Source: Shinella yambaruensis
GTDB lineage: Bacteria > Pseudomonadota > Alphaproteobacteria > Rhizobiales > Rhizobiaceae
Reading direction: 5' to 3'
Assembly (NCBI RefSeq): GCF_022899355.1
Contig: NZ_JALJCK010000027.1
Span: forward strand, 1 to 35,066
DNA: 35,066 bases
The first letter of the stretch is position 1; each line of letters starts with the position of its first letter. The notes beneath the pieces are model-generated. The model was not told the DNA's origin, did not search any database, and was given only the letters and a program-made list of their open reading frames with translations. This document shows positions 19,964-28,841 of the stretch, one piece after another. Position numbers and translations under genes: made by a program.

Positions 19964-20701
19964 TTACCAGCTGAAGTCGTCACGGCTGAGTTCGCCGAGC
20001 CGCGTGTCCTCAAGGACCAGATAGTCGTCGCCGGCGCGGATGATGACGTCGTTGCCGGACTGGCTGGCGGCCGCGCGGATGGCCGCATAGCTGTCGAACC
20101 GGTCGTAGTGTGAGACGTCGATGCGGTCGTCGCCGTTTTCGAAGTCGGTGATAATGTCGCGGCCGCCGTTGAAGACGAAGACGTCGGCGCCTTCGCCGCC
20201 GGTCATCCTGTCGTTTCCGGCGCCGCCGTTCAGAACGTCGTTGCCCTCATGCGCGACGATGCGGTCGTTGCCGGACTGGCCCCAGATCCTGTCGTCGCCC
20301 TCGCCGCCAGAGATCACATCGCTGCCGGCCCCGGCATAGATCACGTCATTGCCTTCGCCGCCGCTGATTTGATCGCGACCCCTGCCCGCGACGGCATGGT
20401 CGTTGCCCTCGCCGAGAACGAGGTGGTTGTCGCCGTCGCCGGCGCGCAGGACATCGTTGCCGTCCCCGCCCCATAGTTTGTCGTCGCCGCCGCCCGATAC
20501 GATCCGGTCGTTGCCTTCGCCGCCCCACACGTGATTTTGGCCACTACCCGCATCGATGCGATCGTTGCCTTCCCCGCCATAGAGGAAATCGTTACCGCCA
20601 TAGCCAAAAAGCAAGTCATCGCCCGAGCGGCCATAGAGATGGTCTTTCTGGTTCGTACCGACGATACGGTTGTCGTCGTCATTTCCGCGTTTCGTAACCA
20701 T
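19964..20701 (-). CDS. RTX calcium-binding repeat protein
   Basis: This 245-residue protein consists almost entirely of hemolysin-type nonapeptide repeats (GGxGxDxLx): about 15 units from residue 12 to 165, for example YGGEGNDRIDAG, SGGEGNDVIYAG and NGGAGNDRMTGG. A short C-terminal domain, FVFNGGRDIITDFENGDDRIDVSHYDRF, typical of RTX ends, follows. These repeats bind calcium in a parallel beta-roll and usually mark type I secretion, with the uncleaved signal at the C-terminus (here ending ELSRDDFSW). No enzymatic domain and no dedicated exporter are present. The start at 20701 has GGAG seven bases upstream. Confidence 0.88.
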   Translation of the reverse strand: MVTKRGNDDDNRIVGTNQKDHLYGRSGDDLLFGYGGNDFLYGGEGNDRIDAGSGQNHVWGGEGNDRIVSGGGDDKLWGGDGNDVLRAGDGDNHLVLGEGNDHAVAGRGRDQISGGEGNDVIYAGAGSDVISGGEGDDRIWGQSGNDRIVAHEGNDVLNGGAGNDRMTGGEGADVFVFNGGRDIITDFENGDDRIDVSHYDRFDSYAAIRAAASQSGNDVIIRAGDDYLVLEDTRLGELSRDDFSW

Positions 20702-20876
20702 GTGAAAACTCCTTCGTCGACGGGCAGAATTGCCGTGTTGCGCGGGAGGAACGGCGCGCGTGGCGGCTTATTCCATCGAAGCGGAATTTTTCATTTCTGT
20801 CGGGCGCGCCGGCGGCATGGACTTGATGCGCCGCCTCATGGCATAGGGCGCGGGACACGACGAGGCCCGGTTTTTC

Positions 20877-22499
20877 ATGATCCGCATCGAGAACATCAGC
20901 AAGTCCAACAGCCACCGCATCCTGTTCATCGAGGCGTCCGCCGCGTTGAACCGGGGGGAGAAGATCGGGCTTGTCGGGCCGAACGGGGCCGGCAAGACGA
21001 CGCTCTTTCGCATGATCACCGGGCAGGAGGCGCCGGACGAGGGGCAGGTCTCGGTCGAGAAGGCGGTTTCGATCGGCTATTTCAGCCAGGATGTCGGCGA
21101 GATGGAAGGCCGCAGCGCCGTCACCGAGGTGATGGACGGGGCAGGGCCGGTGAGTTCGGTCGCCGCGGAGCTGCGCGCGCTCGAAGCGGCGATGGTCGAT
21201 CCCGACCGGCTTGACGAGATGGACGCGATCATCGAGCGGTATGGCGAGGTGCAGGCGCGCTACGAGGAGCTCGACGGCTACGGATTGGAGAGCCGGGCGC
21301 GCGAGGTGCTGGCGGGCCTGAGCTTCAGCCAGGAGATGATGGACGGCGACGTCGGCAAGCTTTCCGGCGGCTGGAAGATGCGGGTGGCGCTGGCGCGCAT
21401 CCTGCTGATGCGGCCTGACGTCATGCTGCTCGACGAGCCGAGCAACCATCTCGATCTCGAAAGCCTGATCTGGCTGGAGCAGTTCCTGAAGGGCTATGAC
21501 GGCGCGCTTTTGATGACCTCGCACGACCGCGAGTTCATGAACCGCATCGTGACGAAGATCATCGAGATCGATGCCGGCTCGCTCACCACCTATTCGGGCG
21601 ATTATGCCTTCTACGAGCAGCAGCGGGCGCAGAACGAGAAGCAGCAGCAGGCGCAGTTCGAGCGCCAGCAGGCGATGCTCGCCAAGGAGATCAAGTTCAT
21701 CGAGCGCTTCAAGGCGCGCGCCTCCCACGCCGCGCAGGTGCAGAGCCGGGTCAAGAAGCTCGACAAGATCGAGCGGGTCGAGCCGCCGCGCCGCCGCCAG
21801 GCCGTCATGTTTGAGTTCCAGCCGGCGCCGCGCTCGGGCGAGGACGTCGTCAGCCTCAGGAATGTCGACAAGGCCTATGGCAGCCGGTCCATCTACCGGG
21901 ATTTCAGCTTTCTCATCCGCCGGAAGGAGCGCTGGTGCGTGATGGGCATCAACGGGGCCGGCAAGTCCACGCTGCTGAAGCTCGTCGCCGGGGCGGCAAG
22001 CCCGGATACGGGCAGCGTGACGATCGGGGCGAGCGTCAAGGTCGGCTATTTTGCACAGCATGCTATGGATCTGCTCGACGGGGACCTGACCGTCTTCCAG
22101 TGGCTGGAGGCGGAGTTTCCGCGCGCGGGGCAGGGGCCGCTGCGCACGCTGGCCGGCTGCTTCGGCTTTTCCGGCGACGACGTGGAGAAGAAGTGCCGGG
22201 TGCTGTCAGGCGGCGAGAAGGCGCGGCTTGTGATGGCGGCGATGCTGTTCGATCCGCCGAACTTCCTGATCCTCGACGAGCCGACCAACCATCTCGACCT
22301 CGACACCAAGGAAATGCTGATCAAGGCGCTTTCCGAATACGAGGGCACCATGCTCTTCGTGTCGCACGACCGCCATTTCCTCGGCGCGCTGTCGAACCGC
22401 GTGCTCGAGCTCAACGGCGACGACGTGCATCAATATCCGGGCGGCTATACCGAATACGTCGCCCAGACCGGCCACGAGGCGCCCGGCCTTCCGAACTGA
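20877..22499 (+). CDS. ABC-F family ATPase
   Basis: This 540-residue soluble protein has two ABC ATPase domains and no membrane segments, the ABC-F type that acts on ribosomes. Domain 1 has Walker A GPNGAGKTT (about 39), signature LSGGWKMRVALARIL and Walker B MLLDEPSNHLDL. The linker around residues 230-300 is a charged helix pair (QQQAQFERQQAMLAKEI ... RASHAAQVQSRVKKL). Domain 2 has GINGAGKST, LSGGEKARLVMAAML and FLILDEPTNHLDLDT. The overall pattern is closest to the YbiT/Uup side of the family. Both catalytic glutamates are present. Its role is probably in translation quality control or stress. Confidence 0.92.
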   Translation: MIRIENISKSNSHRILFIEASAALNRGEKIGLVGPNGAGKTTLFRMITGQEAPDEGQVSVEKAVSIGYFSQDVGEMEGRSAVTEVMDGAGPVSSVAAELRALEAAMVDPDRLDEMDAIIERYGEVQARYEELDGYGLESRAREVLAGLSFSQEMMDGDVGKLSGGWKMRVALARILLMRPDVMLLDEPSNHLDLESLIWLEQFLKGYDGALLMTSHDREFMNRIVTKIIEIDAGSLTTYSGDYAFYEQQRAQNEKQQQAQFERQQAMLAKEIKFIERFKARASHAAQVQSRVKKLDKIERVEPPRRRQAVMFEFQPAPRSGEDVVSLRNVDKAYGSRSIYRDFSFLIRRKERWCVMGINGAGKSTLLKLVAGAASPDTGSVTIGASVKVGYFAQHAMDLLDGDLTVFQWLEAEFPRAGQGPLRTLAGCFGFSGDDVEKKCRVLSGGEKARLVMAAMLFDPPNFLILDEPTNHLDLDTKEMLIKALSEYEGTMLFVSHDRHFLGALSNRVLELNGDDVHQYPGGYTEYVAQTGHEAPGLPN

Positions 22500-22524
22500 C
22501 CGTCCGGCGTGGGGCGGGGAGGCC

Positions 22525-22926
22525 TCACGCCTTGCCGAGATATTGTTCGTCCGTCACCTGTTCCAGCCAGGTCACGGGCGAGCCGTCCTGCGCTTCGGCG
22601 ATGGCGACATGGGTCATCGCGGTCCTGTCCGTCGCCCCGTGCCAGTGTTTTTCGCCGGGCGGGAACCAGACGACGTCGCCCGGGCGGATCTCCTCGATCG
22701 GCCCGCCCTCGCGCTGCGCCCAGCCGAGGCCGGCGGTGACGATGACGGTCTGGCCAAGCGGGTGGGTGTGCCAGGCGGTGCGGGCGCCGGGTTCGAAGGT
22801 GACGATGGCGCCGCCGGCGCGGCCGGGGGCTTCCGCCTTGAAAGGCGTGTCGAGGCGGACCTTGCCGGTGAAGTAGTTGGCCGGGCCTGGCGTCGAGGGG
22901 CTGGTGCCGTTGCGCTTGATGTCCAT
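22525..22926 (-). CDS. Cupin domain protein
   Basis: This 133-residue protein is a single-domain cupin. Motif 1 is [23 protein letters not shown] (about 47-69), with the metal-binding HTH histidines and a glutamine in place of the usual glutamate. Motif 2 is [17 protein letters not shown] (about 82-98), supplying the last histidine. The layout resembles the carboxymuconolactone-decarboxylase-associated and cupin hydroxynitrile-lyase-like proteins, but substrate cannot be inferred. AGGAGACGG precedes the ATG. It is convergent with the ABC-F gene, with 25 bases between stops and a GGCGTG/CACGCC hairpin over the junction. Confidence 0.88.
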   Translation of the reverse strand: MDIKRNGTSPSTPGPANYFTGKVRLDTPFKAEAPGRAGGAIVTFEPGARTAWHTHPLGQTVIVTAGLGWAQREGGPIEEIRPGDVVWFPPGEKHWHGATDRTAMTHVAIAEAQDGSPVTWLEQVTDEQYLGKA

Positions 22927-23031
22927 ATCCGTCTCCTGATTCTGCTGTGCGGATCCTATACCGGCAAGAGTGCTGGCGGAGCCGCCGGAGACGATTTATG
23001 AGAACGACGCAAGGTTTCAAGGCGGTGTGGA

Positions 23032-24249
23032 ATGGACAAGCGGCGGATCGGGATCGTCGGCGGCGGGCCGGCCGGGCTGATGGCGGCGGAGGTGCTTGCG
23101 GCGCGCGGCCATGCGGTGAGCGTGCTGGAGGCCATGCCGACCATCGGGCGAAAGTTCCTGCTGGCCGGAAAGTCGGGCCTCAACATCACCCATTCCGAGC
23201 CCTATGACCGTTTCGCCGCCCGCTTCGGCGCGGCGGGCGCGCATCTGCGGCCGGCGCTTGATGCCTTCACGCCCGGGGACCTGCGGGCCTGGGCGGAGGG
23301 GCTTGGCACGAAGACTTTTGTCGGATCCTCCGGACGGGTGTTTCCGGTCGCCATGAAGGCCTCGCCGTTGCTGCGGGCCTGGCGGGCGCGGCTGGAAGGG
23401 CAGGGCGTCGCCATCCGCGTGCGCCATCGCTGGACGGGATTTGCGCCGGAAGGGTTGCGTTTCGAGACGCCCGACGGCGTGGCCGTGATGGCGTTCGATG
23501 CGGTCCTGCTGGCGCTCGGCGGCGCGAGCTGGCCGCGGCTCGGCTCGGATGCGGCCTGGATCGATGGCCTTGCGGAACAGGGCGTCGGCATCGTGCCCTT
23601 CCGCCCGGCCAATTGCGGCTTCGACGTGGACTGGTCGCCGGTCTTCGCCGAGCGCTTTGCCGGCGCGCCGGTCAAGGGCGTCACGGCGCAGTCCGCGGCG
23701 GGCACGATCCCCGGCGAATTCGTCGTCTCGAAGACGGGCATCGAGGGCAGCCTCGTCTATGCCCATGCGGCGGCGCTGCGCGATGCGCTGGAGGCGTCGG
23801 GCGCGGCCTCCCTCACGCTCGATCTTGCACCCGGGCGCAGTCTCGCGCGGCTTGCGGCCGACCTCGCCCGGCAGGGCGGCAAGGCGAGCTTTTCCAGCCG
23901 GCTCCGCAAGGGCGCGGGCCTCGACGGGGTCAAGGCGGCCCTGCTGCGGGAATGCGTTCGGGATGTCCACATCTTACCCCCGGACGCGCTGGCCGCGGCG
24001 ATCAAGGCCCTGGCCATCTCCCTCGTCCGGCCGCGGCCGATCGCGGAGGCGATTTCCGTGGCGGGCGGCATCCGGTTCGATGCCATCGATGCGGACTATG
24101 GGCTGAAGGCCCTGCCGGGCGTCTTCGTGGCCGGCGAAATGCTCGACTGGGAGGCGCCGACCGGCGGTTATCTGCTGACGGCCTGCCTTGCGACCGGGCG
24201 GGCGGCAGCGGAGGGGATCGATCGCTGGCTATCCAATCGGGCGGATTGA
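23032..24249 (+). CDS. FAD-dependent oxidoreductase (HI0933/TIGR03862-like)
   Basis: This 405-residue flavoprotein begins with the dinucleotide fold RIGIVGGGPAGLMAAEVLAARGHAVSVLE (6-34), then GRKFLLAGKSGLNITHSE, the hallmark of the HI0933/BaiN-like family. A second nucleotide segment is AVLLALGGASWPRLGSDA (about 157-174), and the C-terminus has VAGGIRFDAIDADYGLKALPGVFVAGEMLDWEAPTGGYLLTACLATGRAAA, which binds FAD. Length fits the family subgroup TIGR03862. The physiological substrate of these enzymes is mostly unknown. It stands alone on the plus strand and its stop lies 10 bases from that of the convergent IclR gene. Confidence 0.9.
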   Translation: MDKRRIGIVGGGPAGLMAAEVLAARGHAVSVLEAMPTIGRKFLLAGKSGLNITHSEPYDRFAARFGAAGAHLRPALDAFTPGDLRAWAEGLGTKTFVGSSGRVFPVAMKASPLLRAWRARLEGQGVAIRVRHRWTGFAPEGLRFETPDGVAVMAFDAVLLALGGASWPRLGSDAAWIDGLAEQGVGIVPFRPANCGFDVDWSPVFAERFAGAPVKGVTAQSAAGTIPGEFVVSKTGIEGSLVYAHAAALRDALEASGAASLTLDLAPGRSLARLAADLARQGGKASFSSRLRKGAGLDGVKAALLRECVRDVHILPPDALAAAIKALAISLVRPRPIAEAISVAGGIRFDAIDADYGLKALPGVFVAGEMLDWEAPTGGYLLTACLATGRAAAEGIDRWLSNRAD

Positions 24250-24259
24250 GCCGACACGG

Positions 24260-25042
24260 TCAGCTGCGCTTCGGCCGCGTCGGCGCCTGGCCGAGGCTGG
24301 CGGCCGCATCCTTCAGGCAGGCGAGGTAGCGATCGCGGTTGGCCAGTCCGTCGTCGCGCGGGGTGACGAGGCACAGCGTGGCGGCGGCATGCCCCTCGTC
24401 CATGACCGGCACGGCGAAGCAATGGGTGAAGCTGTCGACGATGCTGTTGAAGGTGAAGAAGCCTTCGTGCCCGGCCTGGCGCACCTCGGTGAGGAAGGCC
24501 TGCGGGTCGAGCCATTCGCCGCCCGGCAGCTGGAAATCCTGCGGCGGGATGAAGGCGAGGATCTCCTCGTCCGTCATGTGGGCGACGAGCAGGCGGCCGG
24601 AAGCGGTCCACGGGATCGGCACCGACTGGCCGATATCGGTGGAGATGCGAAAGGGCCTTGCGCCCTCGCGCATGTGCACGACGGTGTATTTGTTGCCGTC
24701 CAGCATGCAGAACTGCGCGGTCTCGCGCGTTTCGCCGGCCAGCCGCTCCAGCGCCGCCTCGCATTCGCGGGTGAAGTCGAAATGGTTCTCGTAGGCCGCG
24801 CCGAGGAAATAGAGTTTCCGCCCGAGATAGACGCGGCCGTCGCCGCCGGTGAATTCCAGGATGCCGTTGCGCAGGAGGAGGTTCACCAGCTCGTAGACCG
24901 ATGAGCGCGGCGCGCCGATCTGCGCGGCGATCTCGTTCGGCTTCAGCGCCTGCCGCTTCTGGCGCAGGAAATCGAGGATCTCGAAGGCGCGATCGAGTCC
25001 CCGGGCCCGCTTGCCGCCTGCATCGTCCGCAATAGCATCCAT
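24260..25042 (-). CDS. IclR-family transcriptional regulator
   Basis: This is a 260-residue regulator. The N-terminal winged helix is LDRAFEILDFLRQKRQALKPNEIAAQIGAPRSSVYELVNLLLRNGIL (about 16-62), and the C-terminal effector domain (about 85-250) includes GNKYTVVHMREGARPFRISTDIGQSVPIPWTASGRLLVAH. ATG 25042 is chosen because it begins the conserved length; the longer frame adds a biased 43-residue tail. It is divergent from the importer operon. A pair of 18-bp palindromic sites lies in the shared intergenic region, and an identical arrangement stands before the convergent gene at 34637, so this protein is the likely regulator of both. Repression relieved by the substrate is typical of the family. 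Confidence 0.92.
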   Translation of the reverse strand: MDAIADDAGGKRARGLDRAFEILDFLRQKRQALKPNEIAAQIGAPRSSVYELVNLLLRNGILEFTGGDGRVYLGRKLYFLGAAYENHFDFTRECEAALERLAGETRETAQFCMLDGNKYTVVHMREGARPFRISTDIGQSVPIPWTASGRLLVAHMTDEEILAFIPPQDFQLPGGEWLDPQAFLTEVRQAGHEGFFTFNSIVDSFTHCFAVPVMDEGHAAATLCLVTPRDDGLANRDRYLACLKDAAASLGQAPTRPKRS

Positions 25043-25148
25043 CTCGTCCGTTCCTGCCTTCGTCCTCGTCACGCTTCTCCCGCCGCCCGCGCGATCTGTC
25101 AATCCGCGGCGTCCGGCCGTCGTCGCATGCGAAATTTTCGACCTCCCC

Positions 25149-25176
25149 TTGCGGGGCGGAAAATTCGGCATAAGAT
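25149..25176 (+). promoter_or_regulatory. Candidate promoter of the importer operon
   Basis: TTGCGG (25149-25154), a 16-base spacer and TAAGAT (25171-25176) form a plausible promoter. The transcription start near 25183 would lie at the first base of the IclR-type operator pair, so bound repressor would block initiation. Confidence 0.45.
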
Positions 25177-25181
25177 CACAT

Positions 25182-25219
25182 CGTCCATTATAAAGATCAT
25201 ATGTTCAATATATTGGACA
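25182..25219. promoter_or_regulatory. Paired operator for the IclR regulator (importer side)
   Basis: Two 18-bp sites occur: TGTTCAATATATTGGACA at 25202-25219, near-perfectly palindromic, and the weaker CGTCCATTATAAAGATCA at 25182-25199. Their starts are 20 bp apart. The first matches the reverse of a site at 34657-34674 (form TGTTC-N8-GGACA). IclR proteins bind such sites as dimers of dimers. Confidence 0.72.
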
Positions 25220-25266
25220 TTGACGGATGGCAAGCCCGTATCTGCTGCCGCAAAAAGGGGAACGAC

Positions 25267-26337
25267 ATGAAAACGCTTGAAAACAGCCCGACCGTTTCGC
25301 GGCGCAGCCGCCTTCTCGCGGGCGCCGCCGCCGCTGCGGCCATCCTTGCCCTTTCGGCCGGCAGCGCTTCGGCCGCCGCCAATTGCATCAAGGGCGACCG
25401 CAAGGCGCCCTATACGGTCGGCTGGGCGAACATCTATTCGGTGCCGACCTGGATGAAGCAGACCGAAGGCACGATTGCTGCCGAGGTCGAGGAGCTGAAG
25501 AAGGCCGGACTCGTGAAGGACCTGATGATCACGGACGCGCAGGGCAACGCCCAGACGCAGATCCAGCACATCCAGTCGATGATCGACGCCAATGTCGATG
25601 CGATCGTGGTCATCGCCGGCTCCTCCAACGCGCTCGACCGCGTCATTTCGGATGCCTGCGACAAGGGTATCGCGGTGGTGAACTTCGACAGCCTCGTCAA
25701 CACGGACAAGGTGACGGCGAAGATCAACACCGATTCCAGCGAATGGGGCGCGGGCGCTGCCAAGTGGCTTGCCGACCAGCTCGGCGGCAAGGGCAAGATC
25801 ATCGTCATGAACGGCCCGGCCGGGATTTCCGTCAGCGATGACCGCCGCAAGGGCGCCCAGCCGGTGCTCGACGCCAATCCGGACCTCGAAATCATCACCG
25901 AAACCAACACGGAATACAACGTCGCGCCGGCGCAGGAGGCGATGACCAGCCTGCTCTTCGTCAATCCGGAAATCGACGGCGTGCTCTCGCTCGGCGGCGC
26001 GATCTCGGCCGGTTCCGTCATGGCCTTCGACCGCCAGGGCCGCGAGCAGGTGCCGATCACCGGCGAGAATGCCCGCCAGTTCCTCGAACTGTGGAAGGAA
26101 AAGGGCTTGAAGGGGTGGGCCACCATGCAGCCGAACTGGCTCGGCGCGCTCTCGGTCTACACGGCCGTGCAGGCGCTGGAAGGCAAGGACGTGCCGGCCT
26201 TCGTCAAGGTGCCGCTGCCCGTCATCGACGACAGCACCATCGACACCTACCTCGCCCGCGCGGACCAGTTCCCGGCCGACGGCTACATCTACTCGGATTA
26301 CGACAAGGCGCTGTTCGACAAGCTGCTCGCCCAGTAA
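25267..26337 (+). CDS. ABC transporter substrate-binding protein, sugar type
   Basis: This is a 356-residue periplasmic binding protein of the Peripla_BP_4 (ribose/galactose) class. Residues 1-35 form a signal peptide (SRRSRLLAGAAAAAAILAL ... SASA) with cleavage likely before ANCIKG. The mature protein has the family features VGWANIYSVPTW, the IQSMIDANVDAIVVIAGSSNALDRVI hinge region, and KGWATMQPNWLGALSVYTAVQAL near the end. The ATG at 25267 follows AAGGGGAACG. It is the first gene of the importer operon. Binding proteins of this class carry sugars but also other small polar compounds, so the ligand is open. Confidence 0.92.
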   Translation: MKTLENSPTVSRRSRLLAGAAAAAAILALSAGSASAAANCIKGDRKAPYTVGWANIYSVPTWMKQTEGTIAAEVEELKKAGLVKDLMITDAQGNAQTQIQHIQSMIDANVDAIVVIAGSSNALDRVISDACDKGIAVVNFDSLVNTDKVTAKINTDSSEWGAGAAKWLADQLGGKGKIIVMNGPAGISVSDDRRKGAQPVLDANPDLEIITETNTEYNVAPAQEAMTSLLFVNPEIDGVLSLGGAISAGSVMAFDRQGREQVPITGENARQFLELWKEKGLKGWATMQPNWLGALSVYTAVQALEGKDVPAFVKVPLPVIDDSTIDTYLARADQFPADGYIYSDYDKALFDKLLAQ

Positions 26338-26358
26338 TCCCGCGCCAGTAATCCCGCG
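26331..26358 (+). repeat. Perfect 14-bp tandem duplication at a stop codon
   Basis: CCAGTAATCCCGCG is present twice in direct tandem (26331-26344, 26345-26358). The first copy contains the TAA stop of the binding-protein gene. It looks like recent slippage and lengthens the gap before the ATPase gene. Confidence 0.85.
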
Positions 26359-26370
26359 AAGGATGCCGTC

Positions 26371-27879
26371 ATGACGGAAACAAGGCCCCTGCTGGAGGCC
26401 CGGCAGGTGTTCAAGGGGTTTTTCGGCAACCCCGTTCTGAAGGGCGTCGACATCGCCCTTCATCCGGGCAGGGTCCATGCCCTGCTCGGGGAGAACGGCG
26501 CGGGAAAATCCACGCTGATCAATCTCCTTTCCGGCGCTCTCCAGCCGGACAGCGGCGCCATCCTCGTCGATGGCCGGCCGGTCGGGCGTTTCAGCCCGGC
26601 CGCCGCCCGCGCCGCGGGCATTGCCGTGGTGCAGCAGGAGCTGAGCCTGACTGCCGACCTGTCGATCGCCGAGAATATCGGGCTCGGCGCCTTTCCGCGC
26701 CGTTTCGGCCTCATCGACTATGCCGCGCTTCAGAAGGGCGTGCGGGAGGTCTGCGCCATGGTGGGGCTCACCGAGCCGGTCGACATGCCGGTCGCCGATC
26801 TTTCGCTCGGCCGCCGGCAGATGGTGGAGATCGCCAAGGCGCTGTTCCGCAAGCCGCGCGTGCTGATCCTCGACGAGCCGACCTCCTCGCTTTCCGCGCA
26901 TGAGGCCGGCATTCTCGCCCGCCTCATCGGGACGCTGCGCGACCGCGGCACGGCGCTCCTCTACATCTCCCACCGGCTCAACGAGGTGCAGGCGCTCTGC
27001 GCCCATGTCACCGTGCTGAAGGACGGCGGCGTCACCGCGGACCAGTCGCTGGCCGGCATCGACGGCGAGGGGCTCGTGCGCCTCATGGTGGGCCGCGAGA
27101 CGGGCGATCTCTTCCCGCCGCGCCCGCTCGCCGCGCCTGGCGCGACGCGCATCAGTGTCGAAAAATTCTCGGCCGGCCTCGTGCGCGAGATCGGCTTTTC
27201 CGCCCGCGCCGGCGAGATCGTCGGCATCGGCGGCCTCGTCGGGCAGGGGCAGGAAGACCTGCTGCTCGGCCTTTACGGCGCCATTCCCGCAAGGGCTGAC
27301 CATGCCGAGGTCTCCGGCCTTCCCCGCCTGCCCGCCCACGTCGGCGAGGCGAATGCCGCGGGCATCGTCTATGTGCCGGCGGACCGCAAACATGAGGGGC
27401 TGGTCCTGCCCCATTCCATCGCCGCCAATCTCATCCTGCCCTCGCTCGGCCGGCTCGCCCGCCGCGGTTTTCGCGACCGCGCGGCGGAGGCCGGGCTGAT
27501 CGCCGACCTGGCGCGGCGCCTGACGATCAAGGGCGACGTCGCCCGGCCGGTGCAGGCGCTCTCCGGCGGCAACCAGCAGAAGGTGGCGCTCGCCAAGTGG
27601 CTGCCGCTCGATCCGTCCATCCTGCTGCTCAACGATCCGACGCGCGGCGTCGATATCGAGACCAAGCGCGAGATCTACCTCATGCTGCGCGCGTTTGCTG
27701 CCGAAGGGCGGCTTGTCATCCTCGCCAGCTCCGATACGCCGGAACTCGTGCATCTGTGCGATCGCGTCGTCGTTTTGCGCGAGGGGCGCGTCGCGGCCCG
27801 GCTTTCCGGCGCGGCGATCAGCGAGGAGGCCATCGTCGGCGCCGCCATGGGCATCCACGAACAGGGAGAGGCCGCATGA
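26371..27879 (+). CDS. Sugar-type ABC transporter ATPase, two domains
   Basis: This 502-residue cytoplasmic ATPase has the RbsA/MglA architecture. Domain 1 carries Walker A GENGAGKST (about 38-46), the signature LSLGRRQMVEIAKAL and Walker B VLILDEPTSSLS. Domain 2 has the degenerate P-loop GGLVGQGQEDLL typical of this family and signature LSGGNQQKVALAKWL. Its Walker B reads ILLLNDPTRGVD, with aspartate where the first domain has the catalytic glutamate. Only domain 1 probably hydrolyses ATP at full rate. AAGGA precedes ATG 26371, and the stop overlaps the next start by ATGA. Confidence 0.93.
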   Translation: MTETRPLLEARQVFKGFFGNPVLKGVDIALHPGRVHALLGENGAGKSTLINLLSGALQPDSGAILVDGRPVGRFSPAAARAAGIAVVQQELSLTADLSIAENIGLGAFPRRFGLIDYAALQKGVREVCAMVGLTEPVDMPVADLSLGRRQMVEIAKALFRKPRVLILDEPTSSLSAHEAGILARLIGTLRDRGTALLYISHRLNEVQALCAHVTVLKDGGVTADQSLAGIDGEGLVRLMVGRETGDLFPPRPLAAPGATRISVEKFSAGLVREIGFSARAGEIVGIGGLVGQGQEDLLLGLYGAIPARADHAEVSGLPRLPAHVGEANAAGIVYVPADRKHEGLVLPHSIAANLILPSLGRLARRGFRDRAAEAGLIADLARRLTIKGDVARPVQALSGGNQQKVALAKWLPLDPSILLLNDPTRGVDIETKREIYLMLRAFAAEGRLVILASSDTPELVHLCDRVVVLREGRVAARLSGAAISEEAIVGAAMGIHEQGEAA

Positions 27880-28841
27880 GTGCCATTCCGTCCTCCGGCT
27901 GGCTTTACGGGGCCATCCAGCGCGGCCGCAATCGCGGCCTCGGCGGCCTCTACCTGGTCGTCGCCGCCTTCCTCGTCCTCTATGCGGTGCTGTTTCCCGG
28001 CATCCTCTCCGTCAGCGGCTTTTCCAAGTTCACGCAGAACTGGTTCCCGCTGGCACTTGTCACCATGGCGCAGGCGCTCCTGATGCTGAACGGCGGCATC
28101 ACGCTTGCCATTGGCCCGCTGGTCAGCCTCGGCGCGGTGATCGCGGCGACGACCATGGGCGGCGCGCTGGGCGTTCCCGGCGGCATCCTCGCCGTCGCGC
28201 TTGCCGGCCTTGCCATCGGTGCCGTCATCGGCGCCATCGTGGCGCATCTGCGGCTGCCGGCCATCATCGTCACGCTGGCCGGCTCCTTCATCATCACCGG
28301 CGTCGCGCTGATCCTCCTGCCGCGTCCGGGCGGCTTCATTCCGGACTGGCTGTCGACGACGCTGGCCGGCCACACGCCGGTCGCCTTCCTGCTGCTCGTC
28401 GCCATCCTCCTTGCCTGGAAGGCGTTCCTGGCGACGCCGCTCGGCATCGGCATCTATGCCGCCGGGGACAACCCGATCGGCGCCTTCCGCTCCGGCGTTC
28501 CGGTCGAGCGGGTGAAGATCGTCGCCTTCGCGCTGTCCGGCCTGCTGGCGGCGCTGGCCGGCCTCTTCGTCGCGGCGCAGACGGGCTCGGGCGATCCGGT
28601 CATCGGCACGCCCTTCACGCTGAATTCGATCGCGGCCGCCGTGCTCGGCGGCGTCGGTTTTCTCGGCGGCAAGGGCACGATGCGCGGCGCGATCTGCGGC
28701 AGCCTGCTGCTCTCGGTCATGATCAACGTCATGTTCTTCCTCGGTTTCCCGCCGGTCGCGCAATATGTCGCGCAAGGCCTGATCATCGTCGGTGCCGTGG
28801 CGGTACCGGAACTCTTGAAGCAATGGAGGGCAAGGCGATGA
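27876..28841 (+). CDS. ABC transporter permease, RbsC type (first)
   Basis: This is a 321-residue inner-membrane permease of the BPD_transp_2 (RbsC) family. It has about eight to ten hydrophobic segments, for example LYLVVAAFLVLYAVLF and TLAGSFIITGVALILLP. The cytoplasmic coupling loop GIGIYAAGDNPIGAFRSGVPVERVK at about 195-220 contacts the ATPase. The start at ATG 27876 overlaps the ATPase stop, and its own stop overlaps the next permease. It pairs with that gene as a heterodimeric channel. Confidence 0.92.
   Translation: MSAIPSSGWLYGAIQRGRNRGLGGLYLVVAAFLVLYAVLFPGILSVSGFSKFTQNWFPLALVTMAQALLMLNGGITLAIGPLVSLGAVIAATTMGGALGVPGGILAVALAGLAIGAVIGAIVAHLRLPAIIVTLAGSFIITGVALILLPRPGGFIPDWLSTTLAGHTPVAFLLLVAILLAWKAFLATPLGIGIYAAGDNPIGAFRSGVPVERVKIVAFALSGLLAALAGLFVAAQTGSGDPVIGTPFTLNSIAAAVLGGVGFLGGKGTMRGAICGSLLLSVMINVMFFLGFPPVAQYVAQGLIIVGAVAVPELLKQWRARR

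Noticed and set aside
20679..22061. A 460-codon minus-strand frame
   Set aside because: Antisense shadow of the ABC-F ATPase gene, with the same compositional artefact.
25099..27858. A 919-codon open frame on the minus strand
   Set aside because: It lies antisense to the binding protein and ABC ATPase genes, which have clear family motifs. High GC at third positions keeps the opposite strand open; the product is rich in His, Arg, Asp and Gly without domains.
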